This document shows positions 1-6,632 of a stretch of 7,316 nucleotides of DNA, piece by piece. Each line of letters opens with the position of its first letter. The first letter of the stretch is position 1. The notes beneath the pieces were generated by a model. The model was not told the DNA's origin and made no database searches. It worked only from the letters and a program-made list of their open reading frames with translations. A program made the position numbers and the translations under genes. Source of the stretch: an uncultured Collinsella sp. (GTDB lineage Bacteria; Actinomycetota; Coriobacteriia; Coriobacteriales; Coriobacteriaceae); the NCBI GenBank assembly GCA_959018755.1, contig CAUEMA010000032.1, forward strand, positions 1-7,316, written 5' to 3'.

Positions 1-250
1 GTGCGGAACTCGCGATAAAGTTCATATAGGCAGCCCGGTTCCCGCGGCGCGCAGGGACTCCCATCCCAAATGTGCGGAGCAAAGCTCCGCACGCCAACTT
101 TTTCTTTCAACTAAAGAACGTCGGAAATTCGACGCTGACTTGTTAACCTTGCTGGACGCTGTCGACGCCAAACCAGCTCAGAAGCTATATCGATACAGAA
201 AGGTCCCCGACCGGAGGGGCCGGATATAAGGTTTATCGCGAGTTCCGCAC
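1..250. repeat. 19-bp perfect inverted repeat, arms 1-19 and 232-250
   Basis: The first 19 bases of the window, GTGCGGAACTCGCGATAAA, recur as an exact reverse complement at 232-250. The match stops at 20/231, and on the other side the window edge prevents knowing whether it continues. Beyond the exact core, 20-57 keeps a loose resemblance to the reverse complement of 202-231: an ATAT block at the same spacing, then GC-rich sequence ending in a GGGAC-like block. I infer two diverged copies of one dispersed element in opposite orientation. The 232-250 arm overlaps the 33-bp repeat at 202-234 by three bases. Confidence 0.85.
72..107 (+). terminator. Possible hairpin terminator for a gene entering from the left
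   Basis: A perfect 9-bp stem, GTGCGGAGC (72-80) and GCTCCGCAC (84-92), closes a three-base AAA loop. A T-rich run (99-107, TTTTTCTTT) follows on the plus strand after a six-base gap. The stem is stable, but the gap before the T run is longer than in a good intrinsic terminator, so termination is uncertain. The stem sequence resembles the outer ends of the 19-bp repeat (GTGCGGAAC), so it may instead belong to the same repeat family. Confidence 0.35.
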
Positions 251-336
251 GCGAAGAAGGTCACTTAATGTGGCCTTCGTCTTGCGCAGGACTGCAGAGC
301 AGGAAACCTTATATCCGGCCCCTCCGGTCGGGGACC
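202..336. repeat. 135-bp hairpin element with perfect 33-bp inverted repeat
   Basis: Bases 202-234 and 304-336 are exact reverse complements over 33 bp, separated by 69 bases. Inside the loop a second stem, 256-264 with 270-278 (nine pairs, one G-T), closes a TTAAT loop. The flanks between the two stems (235-255 and 279-303) pair only partly. The whole segment could therefore fold as one long, partly decayed hairpin. It starts 12 bases past the tsaD stop codon on the minus strand, and beyond its far end that strand reads TTTCT, so it could end or protect the operon mRNA. Its size, symmetry and intergenic position also fit a small non-autonomous mobile or REP-like element. I see no clear target-site duplication and no transposase. 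Confidence 0.8.
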
Positions 337-348
337 GCACCCATACGA

Positions 349-2733
349 CTACAGCGTCATGTTTGGATCGGCGTCGACGTCGAACGGCGAGATTTCACCT
401 CGGTCGAATTTACGGCGGGCGACCTCCGCGATCATGGCAGCGTTATCGGTGCAGGCAGACAAGGGCGGCACCGTCACGCGGATCCCCTGACGCCCGAGCT
501 TCTTGATCATCATTTCGCGCAGATGCGGATTGGCCGAAACGCCACCGCCGATGCAATACTCCTTGCACCCGGTGGCATGCAAGGCGTTTTTGGCCTTCTT
601 GTACTGCACGTCAAAGACCGCCGCCTCAAACGAGGCCGCCAGATCGGGCAGATGAATCGTGCGCCCGGCCTTGGTCTCCTGCTCGATGTAGAGCGTCACT
701 GCCGTCTTGAGGCCTGAAAGCGAGAAGCGGTAGTCCCCCCTGCTGTTAAGCGCGCGGGGAAAATCGATTGCCTTGGGATTACCCGTCTCGGCAAGCTTGG
801 AGATGATGGGGCCACCGGGGTAGCCCAGGCCCAGCGCCTTGGCAACCTTGTCGAAGGCCTCGCCCACGGCGTCGTCGAGTGTCTCGCCAAGCACCTCGTA
901 GTCGCCCCATGCCTTTACGTGCACGAGCATGGTGTGCCCGCCCGAGACAAGCGTAAAGATAAACGGGGGCTTAAGGTCGGGCTGCGCCAACAGGTTGGCA
1001 AACAGGTGACCCTCCAGATGATTGACGCACACGAGCGGCTTGCCGGCAGCATACGCAAAGCCCTTGGCAAAGGCGACACCCACCACCAGGGCACCCACCA
1101 GGCCCGGACCTTGCGTCACGCCCACGGCGGCAAGCTCACTTGGCGCAATCGCCCCACCCCCAAGGCCAAGCGATGCCGCGGCATCTTCAAGCGCCGCATC
1201 TACGACGCTCACAATCACCTCGACGTGCTTGCGCGAGGCAATCTCGGGCACCACGCCGCCAAAGCGAGCATGAAAATCAATCTGCGTCGACACCTGGTTG
1301 GCCAGCATCTTGCCGTCCGCATCGATAATCGCCACAGCCGTCTCGTCGCAGGAGCTCTCAATGGCAAGAACTAGGCGACGGCGCTCGATTTCGGCACGCT
1401 CCTCAGCGGTGCGCTCGGGCGCGGGCAGCGGCCATGCGCGCTGTTCGGCAGCAGTTGGCTCGGGCGAGGCATTGTCGAGAGGAAGCACCAGGGGCAGCGG
1501 TGCCGTCATGACGATGGCATCCTTACCGGCACCGTAGTAGCCACGGCGACGACCCGCCTCGGTAAAGCCCAGGGCGGCATAGAGTGCAATTGCGCCCTCG
1601 TTGCCGTCCTCGACCTCAAGCGAAGCCGTAGTGCAGCCGAGCATCTGCGCGTCATAGCTCACGTGCGACAGAAGCTTGCGGGCGATACCCTCACGGCGAT
1701 GAGACGAATCGACGGCAACGTCCATAATCTGCACGTCCCCGTCGACGACCATACCGCCGGCAAGGCCCAGCAGCTGGCCGTCGTCGTGCACCACCCACCA
1801 GCTACGCGGAGCGGCAACGTCCTCGCCCAGCTCGGACAGGAACATGCTCGGCGTCCACGCCTCGTGTCCGGCGCCTTCAAAGCAGGCGGTCTCCAGTGCG
1901 CTCGCGCCCTCGGCATCCGCCGCGCCCATGGGGCGGAATTGCAGGTGACGTCCGGCGAGCTCGTCGGCAACGCCCGTAATTTCGCTCTGCTCGCTCTCGG
2001 CAAGACCGAGGCGCTTGCGCTCGTTTTCCTCGGCATCAGAAAGGCGCGTATAGATCGGTAGGACGCGGGCCGGGTCGCCGTCACCCGCGGCATGCGCAAG
2101 GATGAGGCCCTCGCCCGAAGGCCACCACAAGTCGCGCTCTACGCAACGAGCGGCCTCATCCTCGCCCAGCAGCTTGCCATAACGCACGAGACCGTCGCCA
2201 GTCAGCTGAACCTGGTCCCAGTCCGCGGCTTGGCGCCACTCATCAAGTGCCACGGCAGCTTTGACCACGCGCTCGCGCTCAAACTGACGCTCGGGGCCCT
2301 CGTCGCTCAGCACATACAAAGCCGGATACACCTCGCCGCGCATGGCATCGGCCAGAATGCCGAGCTTGCCACGCACGCCAGCCTTCCATGCCGTCCAGGC
2401 GCAGGCATCGAGTGTCGACACACCCAACAGCGGCACGTTGGCACCGCGCGCCAAGCCCTTGGCGGTGGAAATGCCGATACGCACGCCGGTAAACGAACCC
2501 GGACCGCGACCGACAACGTAACTGCCCACGTCGGCACGGTCCATGCCAGCCTGAGCAAGCACGCTGTCAACGGTATTCACGAGCTCCACATTGGCATGGC
2601 GACGGCACATATGGTCGCCACTCGCCAGCTTCGCCTCGCCCGTCTGCCCATCAATCCAGCTTGCCGCGCAGGCAAGCATATCGGTCGAAGTATCGAGCGC
2701 TACCACCAGCGCGTAATCGTTATGCAAGCTCAT
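349..2733 (-). CDS. tsaB-rimI-tsaD: TsaB-RimI-TsaD fusion: t6A37 tRNA modification and ribosomal protein acetylation
   Basis: A 794-residue cytoplasmic protein joining three normally separate proteins. Residues 1 to about 240 are TsaB, the non-catalytic partner of TsaD, with VALDTST (11-17) and GRGPGSFTGVRIGIS (75-89). Residues about 265-411 are a RimI-type GNAT acetyltransferase, with the acetyl-CoA loop RREGIA (346-351), LEVEDGN (372-378) and the YY pair at 399-400. Residues about 412-453 are a proline- and charge-rich linker. Residues 454-794 are TsaD, which transfers threonylcarbamoyl to A37 of ANN-decoding tRNAs, with IESSCDET (458-465), metal histidines H572 and H576 in NHLEGH, SGGH (597-600), GYPGGP (637-642) and CTDNAAMIA (761-769) with metal ligand D763. 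All three domains look intact. I chose ATG at 2733, which overlaps tsaE by 14 bp and has AAGG nine bases upstream; a TTG at 2751 would add six residues. The stop is TAG. Confidence 0.95.
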   Translation of the reverse strand: MSLHNDYALVVALDTSTDMLACAASWIDGQTGEAKLASGDHMCRRHANVELVNTVDSVLAQAGMDRADVGSYVVGRGPGSFTGVRIGISTAKGLARGANVPLLGVSTLDACAWTAWKAGVRGKLGILADAMRGEVYPALYVLSDEGPERQFERERVVKAAVALDEWRQAADWDQVQLTGDGLVRYGKLLGEDEAARCVERDLWWPSGEGLILAHAAGDGDPARVLPIYTRLSDAEENERKRLGLAESEQSEITGVADELAGRHLQFRPMGAADAEGASALETACFEGAGHEAWTPSMFLSELGEDVAAPRSWWVVHDDGQLLGLAGGMVVDGDVQIMDVAVDSSHRREGIARKLLSHVSYDAQMLGCTTASLEVEDGNEGAIALYAALGFTEAGRRRGYYGAGKDAIVMTAPLPLVLPLDNASPEPTAAEQRAWPLPAPERTAEERAEIERRRLVLAIESSCDETAVAIIDADGKMLANQVSTQIDFHARFGGVVPEIASRKHVEVIVSVVDAALEDAAASLGLGGGAIAPSELAAVGVTQGPGLVGALVVGVAFAKGFAYAAGKPLVCVNHLEGHLFANLLAQPDLKPPFIFTLVSGGHTMLVHVKAWGDYEVLGETLDDAVGEAFDKVAKALGLGYPGGPIISKLAETGNPKAIDFPRALNSRGDYRFSLSGLKTAVTLYIEQETKAGRTIHLPDLAASFEAAVFDVQYKKAKNALHATGCKEYCIGGGVSANPHLREMMIKKLGRQGIRVTVPPLSACTDNAAMIAEVARRKFDRGEISPFDVDADPNMTL

Positions 2734-3226
2734 CTTGTACAGCCTTATCAATCAAATCAGAAAGCTTCGCTGCGCGCTCGCCGTGCGCCTCGAGCGTTAT
2801 CATTCGCACGTCGTTATCGTTCTCATCACGCTTAAGCGTTACCGAAAGATACTCGTCTGTCAGTTCGTCCTGGAACTGTTCGCCCCACTCCAACAGACAG
2901 GCACCCTCATAGCCCAGTACATCGAAAATGCCCGTATCCTCGAGCTCGTAAGCATGCTCCAGACGGTACAGGTCAAAGTGGAACAGCGGAATACGCCCCT
3001 GGTCATGAACAGCCATGAGTGCAAATGTGGGGCTCGTGACCATATGACCGTCGCCCAGACCACGCGAAACGCCCTTGGTAAAGTGGGTTTTGCCCACCCC
3101 GAGGCCGCCGGTCAAGATCAGCACATCACCATCTTCCAGGCACGGCGCAACCAGCTCGCCAAAATGCTCCGTATCAGCAGAGCAAGCCGTTTTATAAATA
3201 CCTACCCCCAGGCGCTCCAGGGACAT
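2720..3226 (-). CDS. tsaE: TsaE, ATPase of the tRNA t6A37 threonylcarbamoylation complex
   Basis: A 168-residue P-loop ATPase that binds the TsaB-TsaD dimer and is needed for multiple rounds of t6A synthesis in bacteria. Walker A is GGLGVGKT (40-47), followed by the family motifs TSPTF (64-68), FHFDLYRLE (82-90) and LLEWGEQF (111-118). The length is close to the usual 150-160 residues, with an ordinary charged C-terminal tail. The start ATG sits five bases after a perfect AAGGAG (3232-3237). The preceding glycosylase gene ends in two consecutive TAA codons 12 bp upstream. The end of tsaE overlaps the start of the tsaB-rimI-tsaD fusion by 14 bp, so the subunits that work together are translated from adjacent, probably coupled, cistrons. 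Confidence 0.96.
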   Translation of the reverse strand: MSLERLGVGIYKTACSADTEHFGELVAPCLEDGDVLILTGGLGVGKTHFTKGVSRGLGDGHMVTSPTFALMAVHDQGRIPLFHFDLYRLEHAYELEDTGIFDVLGYEGACLLEWGEQFQDELTDEYLSVTLKRDENDNDVRMITLEAHGERAAKLSDLIDKAVQDELA

Positions 3227-3238
3227 ATATGCTCCTTA

Positions 3239-3859
3239 TTATTCCGAGGCACCCTCTGGCGCGGGGCGTCGCTCCAGATAGTCGCCCAGCATCTTAAAGT
3301 CTTCCTCCAGCAACTCCTGCCACGCCGGATTGCGCAGCGCCGCCGCAGGATGAAACGTCGGCATCACCACAAAGTGCCCCATCTGATGGAACCTGCCGCG
3401 CAGCTTGGTAATGCCAATCTCGGTCTTGAGCACAAAGTGCGTTGCGGGGTTGCCGAGCGTCACGATGATATCGGGCCAGATGCTTCGAATCTGCTCGCGC
3501 AAAAACGGTGAGCAAGCCAGCACTTCCTCGGGGCGCGGATTGCGGTTTCCCGGCGGGCGACACTTAAGCACGTTGGCGATATAGACATCCTCGCGCTTAA
3601 GACCTGCCAGGGACAAAATGCCGTTGAGGTCTTCACCCGCCGCACCCACAAAGGGTTCGCCCTGCAAATCCTCGTTACGACCCGGTGCTTCACCAATAAA
3701 CATGACGCGGGCGCGGGGGTTTCCCACGCCAAACACGATATTGTGGCGCGACTGGTAGAGCTGGCAGAGGTGACAATCGCCCAGAACAGCCTCAATCTCC
3801 TCGAGTGCGACCTCACGTGGCGCCTGATGGGTATGGCCGGGGATGTGCATGACGCCCAT
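3239..3859 (-). CDS. udg: Family 4 (Fe-S) uracil-DNA glycosylase
   Basis: A 206-residue enzyme predicted to excise uracil from DNA as the first step of base excision repair. Family-4 signatures are clear: GEAPGRNED (56-64), which holds the active-site segment; four cysteines for a [4Fe-4S] cluster in the family spacing, C29-x2-C32 and C100-x15-C116; NVLKCRPPGNRNP (96-108); and TFHPAAALRNP (168-178). The N-terminal 15 residues and the C-terminal tail after about 197 look unstructured. The ATG at 3859 is preferred because AGGAG (3865-3869, overlapping the alr stop) lies five bases upstream. A second ATG at 3850 is too far from it. The 8-bp gap to alr places it in the operon. The DNA-repair role has no obvious link to its neighbours, so co-transcription probably reflects housekeeping expression. 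Confidence 0.94.
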   Translation of the reverse strand: MGVMHIPGHTHQAPREVALEEIEAVLGDCHLCQLYQSRHNIVFGVGNPRARVMFIGEAPGRNEDLQGEPFVGAAGEDLNGILSLAGLKREDVYIANVLKCRPPGNRNPRPEEVLACSPFLREQIRSIWPDIIVTLGNPATHFVLKTEIGITKLRGRFHQMGHFVVMPTFHPAAALRNPAWQELLEEDFKMLGDYLERRPAPEGASE

Positions 3860-3867
3860 GGCGACTC

Positions 3868-5013
3868 CTACACGTAGACCTTGTCGAGGCGCATGCCAAA
3901 GCCGCAGGCGACCTCGTAGTTAATCGTTCCGCGCAGTCGGGCCATCTCGTCCATAGTGATCTCGGCATCGCCATCGCGGCCGACAATAATCATCTCGTCA
4001 CCATACTCGGCCTCGGGAATCTCGTGTGCCGGGTTGGACTGAATGGCGACCATAAACTGATCCATGCAGATATTGCCAACCTGACGCACGCGCTCGCCGC
4101 GATACAGCACGTCCATACGGTTGGAAAGCGTACGCGATAGGCCGTCGGCATAACCGATCGGCAGCGTGCAGATCTGAACGCGCGTACGCGGTACGCGGTA
4201 GGTAAAACCGTAGCCCACACCCTCGCCCATCGCAGGGTGTGCCACGCGCGTCACGCGCGCATGGACGCTCATAACGGGATCGAGCTGCATCACGTGGCCG
4301 CTCAGCTCGCACGGCTGCATGCCATACAAGCCAACGCCGGCGCGAATCATATCAAAATGCATCGAAGGGTCGAGCATCGAGGACGGCGTGTTGGCGCAGT
4401 GCACGATACCGCACTCAAAACCCGCATCCTTAATGGCCTGAACGGCCTCGGTAAAGCGCTGGCACTGCAGCTTGTAGTCCCAGCCCGAAGGTTCATCGGC
4501 CGTGGCGAAGTGCGTAAATACGCCATCACACTGGATACCGCGATGGAAACTAATGCCGCGGACAAAGTCGAGCACCTGCGTATAATGTACGCCGATACGG
4601 TTCATACCCGTCTCGATGGCGAGATGATACTTACCCACCTTGCCCGCCGCGACGGCGCATTCGCCATACGCAAGAGCAAAGTCAGACGTATAGACCGAGG
4701 GCATAATATCGAACTCGAGCAACGTCGGAATGGCTTCGATAGGCGGCTCGCTAAGGATGAGGATGGGTTTCGTGATCCCGCCCTGTCGGAGCTCAACGCC
4801 CTCGTTAACCGTCGCCACGGCAAACATGTCGGCTCCGGCCGAATACATGATCTTGGCGCACTCAACAGCTCCATGACCATAAGCGTCGGCTTTAACCACG
4901 CAGCATAGGCGCTGGCGCGGATTCAGCAAATTCTTATAGGCCCTCGTGTTGCGACGAAGCGCCCCGCGGTCGATCTCGACCCAGGACCAACGCGTCAAAT
5001 CGGCTTTATTCAT
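3868..5013 (-). CDS. alr: Alanine racemase (PLP-dependent)
   Basis: A 381-residue cytosolic enzyme interconverting L- and D-alanine, which supplies D-Ala for peptidoglycan. The PLP lysine is K41 in VVKADAYGHG (39-48). Other family motifs are ETGMNRIGVH (134-143), THFATADE (167-174), HCANTPSS (205-212), the second catalytic tyrosine Y268 in VGYGFTYRV (266-274), LPIGYADGLSR (284-294) and GNICMDQ (313-319). The protein runs from the N-terminal beta/alpha barrel to the C-terminal beta domain and has the usual family length, so it looks complete and active. The start ATG lies two bases after the nnr stop with only a weak GGA-like element upstream, so translation is probably coupled to nnr. The stop TAG overlaps the Shine-Dalgarno of the next gene. 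Confidence 0.97.
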   Translation of the reverse strand: MNKADLTRWSWVEIDRGALRRNTRAYKNLLNPRQRLCCVVKADAYGHGAVECAKIMYSAGADMFAVATVNEGVELRQGGITKPILILSEPPIEAIPTLLEFDIMPSVYTSDFALAYGECAVAAGKVGKYHLAIETGMNRIGVHYTQVLDFVRGISFHRGIQCDGVFTHFATADEPSGWDYKLQCQRFTEAVQAIKDAGFECGIVHCANTPSSMLDPSMHFDMIRAGVGLYGMQPCELSGHVMQLDPVMSVHARVTRVAHPAMGEGVGYGFTYRVPRTRVQICTLPIGYADGLSRTLSNRMDVLYRGERVRQVGNICMDQFMVAIQSNPAHEIPEAEYGDEMIIVGRDGDAEITMDEMARLRGTINYEVACGFGMRLDKVYV

Positions 5014-5015
5014 AA

Positions 5016-6632
5016 TTATTCATCCGACCCTTCGTCTGTGATTCCCAGATCATCGAGCGCATCCTTTGCCGCTAACTCCATGGCGGGACCGATCAAGTCG
5101 ATAAGATCGGTCGCGATAACGCTCTTCTCGCCAAACTCCGTCGCCGCGGCAAAACCGGCATAGCTATGAAGTGCGACGGCATACGAGTACAGCAGCTCCC
5201 AACGGTCCATCTCGTCGCGCATGGTGGCCAGTGTGCCGGCCAGAATGCCCGCAAGGACGTCACCCGAGCCAGCGGTCGCCAACGACGCCGGGCCCGAGAG
5301 CGGCAGTAGCACGCGCTCAACACCGCAAATGGCCGTCGTTGGGCCCTTAGCGATAACAACGAGGTTATCGGAACCGGCGGCCCAGACAACCTTTTGCGCA
5401 GCAGCAATCGCGGTGCCAAGGTCATTGACCTCATCGCCGGCAACAAGACGCGAAAGCTCGCGATAATGTGGCGTCATGACGAGCGGCTGCTCGCGACGAT
5501 ACATCTCGGGATTGCTGTCGATGCCGTCGATTGCAATCTTGGCAAGGCAGTTGAGAGCATCGGCATCCAAGATAAGCGGCACGTCGAGCTCGAGCAGACC
5601 CGAAACCACCTGCATGGCACCGGCAGACGTCGTCATGCCAGGACCACACAGCACACAGCTGTATTTCTTGGCAATCTCACATACCGTCATGCGCGCAGCG
5701 GCACCAAAAGATCCGCGAGAATCAGATGGAATGGCAAAAACCGGAATCGAGGGGAGCGCCATGCGGATAAGGTTGGCACACGCATCCGGCGTCGCGACCG
5801 CCACATAGCCGGCGCCTGCGCGAGCAGCGGACTTAGCAGCCATAATGGCGGCACCAGGATACTGCGCCGATCCGGCAACAATGAGCACCGAGCCGCGCGA
5901 GTACTTATCGATATTCGTGGGCAGCGGAGCAAAGTAGTCCACAAGGTCGCCGGGCTCCACGATCTCGGCAGCATGGTCGACATCATCAATAACCTCATCA
6001 AGGCGATCATACAGACCACCACAGACCAGATCGCCTGCATATTCGGGACCGTCAGCGCTGTATAGGCCAATCTTGGGAGCAATCATCGTCACCGTACGCT
6101 CGGCACGAATGCAGTCATCATCAACCACACCCGTCTCGGCATTCAGGCCCGAGGGAACATCGATGGAAACAACACAATCGGCATTTTCATTGACCGTGGG
6201 AATCCAGATTGAAAACGGCGCACGGAGATCACCGTGAAAACCAGTACCAAAAATGGCATCGACTACAACATCAGCCTTATCGATCAGCACCTCCAGCTCA
6301 TCACGAGAGGGGCCGACACACACGTGCACGTCGCGGCCAGCAGTGCGGCGAGCAACATGGCGAGCGAGAGCGGCAGGGATCTCATCCGGCTCAACCGGAG
6401 AGACGATATCAACATCAACGCCCTTATGCGTCAGAATGTCAGCGGCAACCCAGCCATCTCCGCCATTATTGCCAAAACCGACCAATACAAGAACGCGATC
6501 GGGGTTGAGCTTTAAAATCTCATTGGCGGCAAATTCGCCCGCCAACTCCATGAGTTCGGCCTTTGAGGTGCCCTCACGCTCGATGATATCTTCGAGGCGA
6601 ACGACTTCCTCGGTACTCAAAACCGGTTTCAT
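5016..6632 (-). CDS. nnr: Bifunctional NAD(P)H-hydrate epimerase / ADP-dependent dehydratase
   Basis: A 538-residue fusion that repairs NADHX and NADPHX, hydrated forms of the nicotinamide cofactors. Residues 1 to about 220 form the NnrE (YjeF_N) epimerase, with GFGNNGGDGWVAA (52-64), VDAIFGTGFHGDLR (124-137) and SIDVPSGLNAETG (156-168). Residues about 235-515 form the NnrD ribokinase-like dehydratase, with RGSVLIVAGSAQYPGAA (246-262), LCGPGMTTS (328-336), LILDADALN (353-361), TPHYREL (387-393), AKGPTT (428-433) and TAGSGDVLAG (453-462), whose D458 matches the conserved catalytic aspartate. The last 20 residues are acidic and probably disordered. The start ATG directly abuts the acpS TAG stop, with AGGAG inside the end of acpS five bases away. 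The two-domain arrangement is normal for bacteria, and both halves look complete. Confidence 0.97.
   Translation of the reverse strand: MKPVLSTEEVVRLEDIIEREGTSKAELMELAGEFAANEILKLNPDRVLVLVGFGNNGGDGWVAADILTHKGVDVDIVSPVEPDEIPAALARHVARRTAGRDVHVCVGPSRDELEVLIDKADVVVDAIFGTGFHGDLRAPFSIWIPTVNENADCVVSIDVPSGLNAETGVVDDDCIRAERTVTMIAPKIGLYSADGPEYAGDLVCGGLYDRLDEVIDDVDHAAEIVEPGDLVDYFAPLPTNIDKYSRGSVLIVAGSAQYPGAAIMAAKSAARAGAGYVAVATPDACANLIRMALPSIPVFAIPSDSRGSFGAAARMTVCEIAKKYSCVLCGPGMTTSAGAMQVVSGLLELDVPLILDADALNCLAKIAIDGIDSNPEMYRREQPLVMTPHYRELSRLVAGDEVNDLGTAIAAAQKVVWAAGSDNLVVIAKGPTTAICGVERVLLPLSGPASLATAGSGDVLAGILAGTLATMRDEMDRWELLYSYAVALHSYAGFAAATEFGEKSVIATDLIDLIGPAMELAAKDALDDLGITDEGSDE

Larger units (their letters stand above)
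1..348. other. Intergenic stretch rich in inverted repeats, no confident gene
   Basis: These 348 bases lie downstream of the operon and hold no gene I can support. They contain three sets of inverted repeats, listed separately: 1-19 with 232-250, 72-80 with 84-92, and 202-234 with 304-336. Frame 2 of the plus strand stays open from the window edge to a TAA at 227-229, about 75 codons. It has no visible start, runs through the repeats, and uses codons (TTG, TTA, CTA, AGA) that the neighbouring genes mostly avoid. I recognise no motif in it. It could be the tail of a gene entering from the left, which would make it convergent with the operon, but chance is just as likely. I see no tRNA, rRNA or CRISPR pattern here. 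Confidence 0.6.

Noticed and set aside
1..348. Possible tRNA, riboswitch or CRISPR array in the left intergenic stretch
   Set aside because: There is no cloverleaf pattern or T-loop consensus, no regularly spaced direct repeats, and no riboswitch core I recognise. The repeats are inverted and irregularly spaced.
2734..2751. Upstream TTG start for the tsaB-rimI-tsaD fusion
   Set aside because: The ATG at 2733 gives a more typical TsaB N-terminus and has AAGG at workable spacing. The TTG would lengthen the overlap with tsaE to 32 bp.
2092..2835. Plus-strand open frame of 247 codons opposite TsaB and the end of tsaE
   Set aside because: It is antisense to a strongly recognisable TsaB domain. 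The long frame is a by-product of high GC codon use, and its translation shows no family motif.
4237..4908. Plus-strand open frame of 223 codons opposite alr
   Set aside because: It mirrors the alr codons. The alr reading frame carries every expected catalytic motif.
5394..6065. Plus-strand open frame of 223 codons opposite nnr
   Set aside because: It is antisense to the NnrD motifs, has no homologous-looking motif, and has no convincing Shine-Dalgarno.
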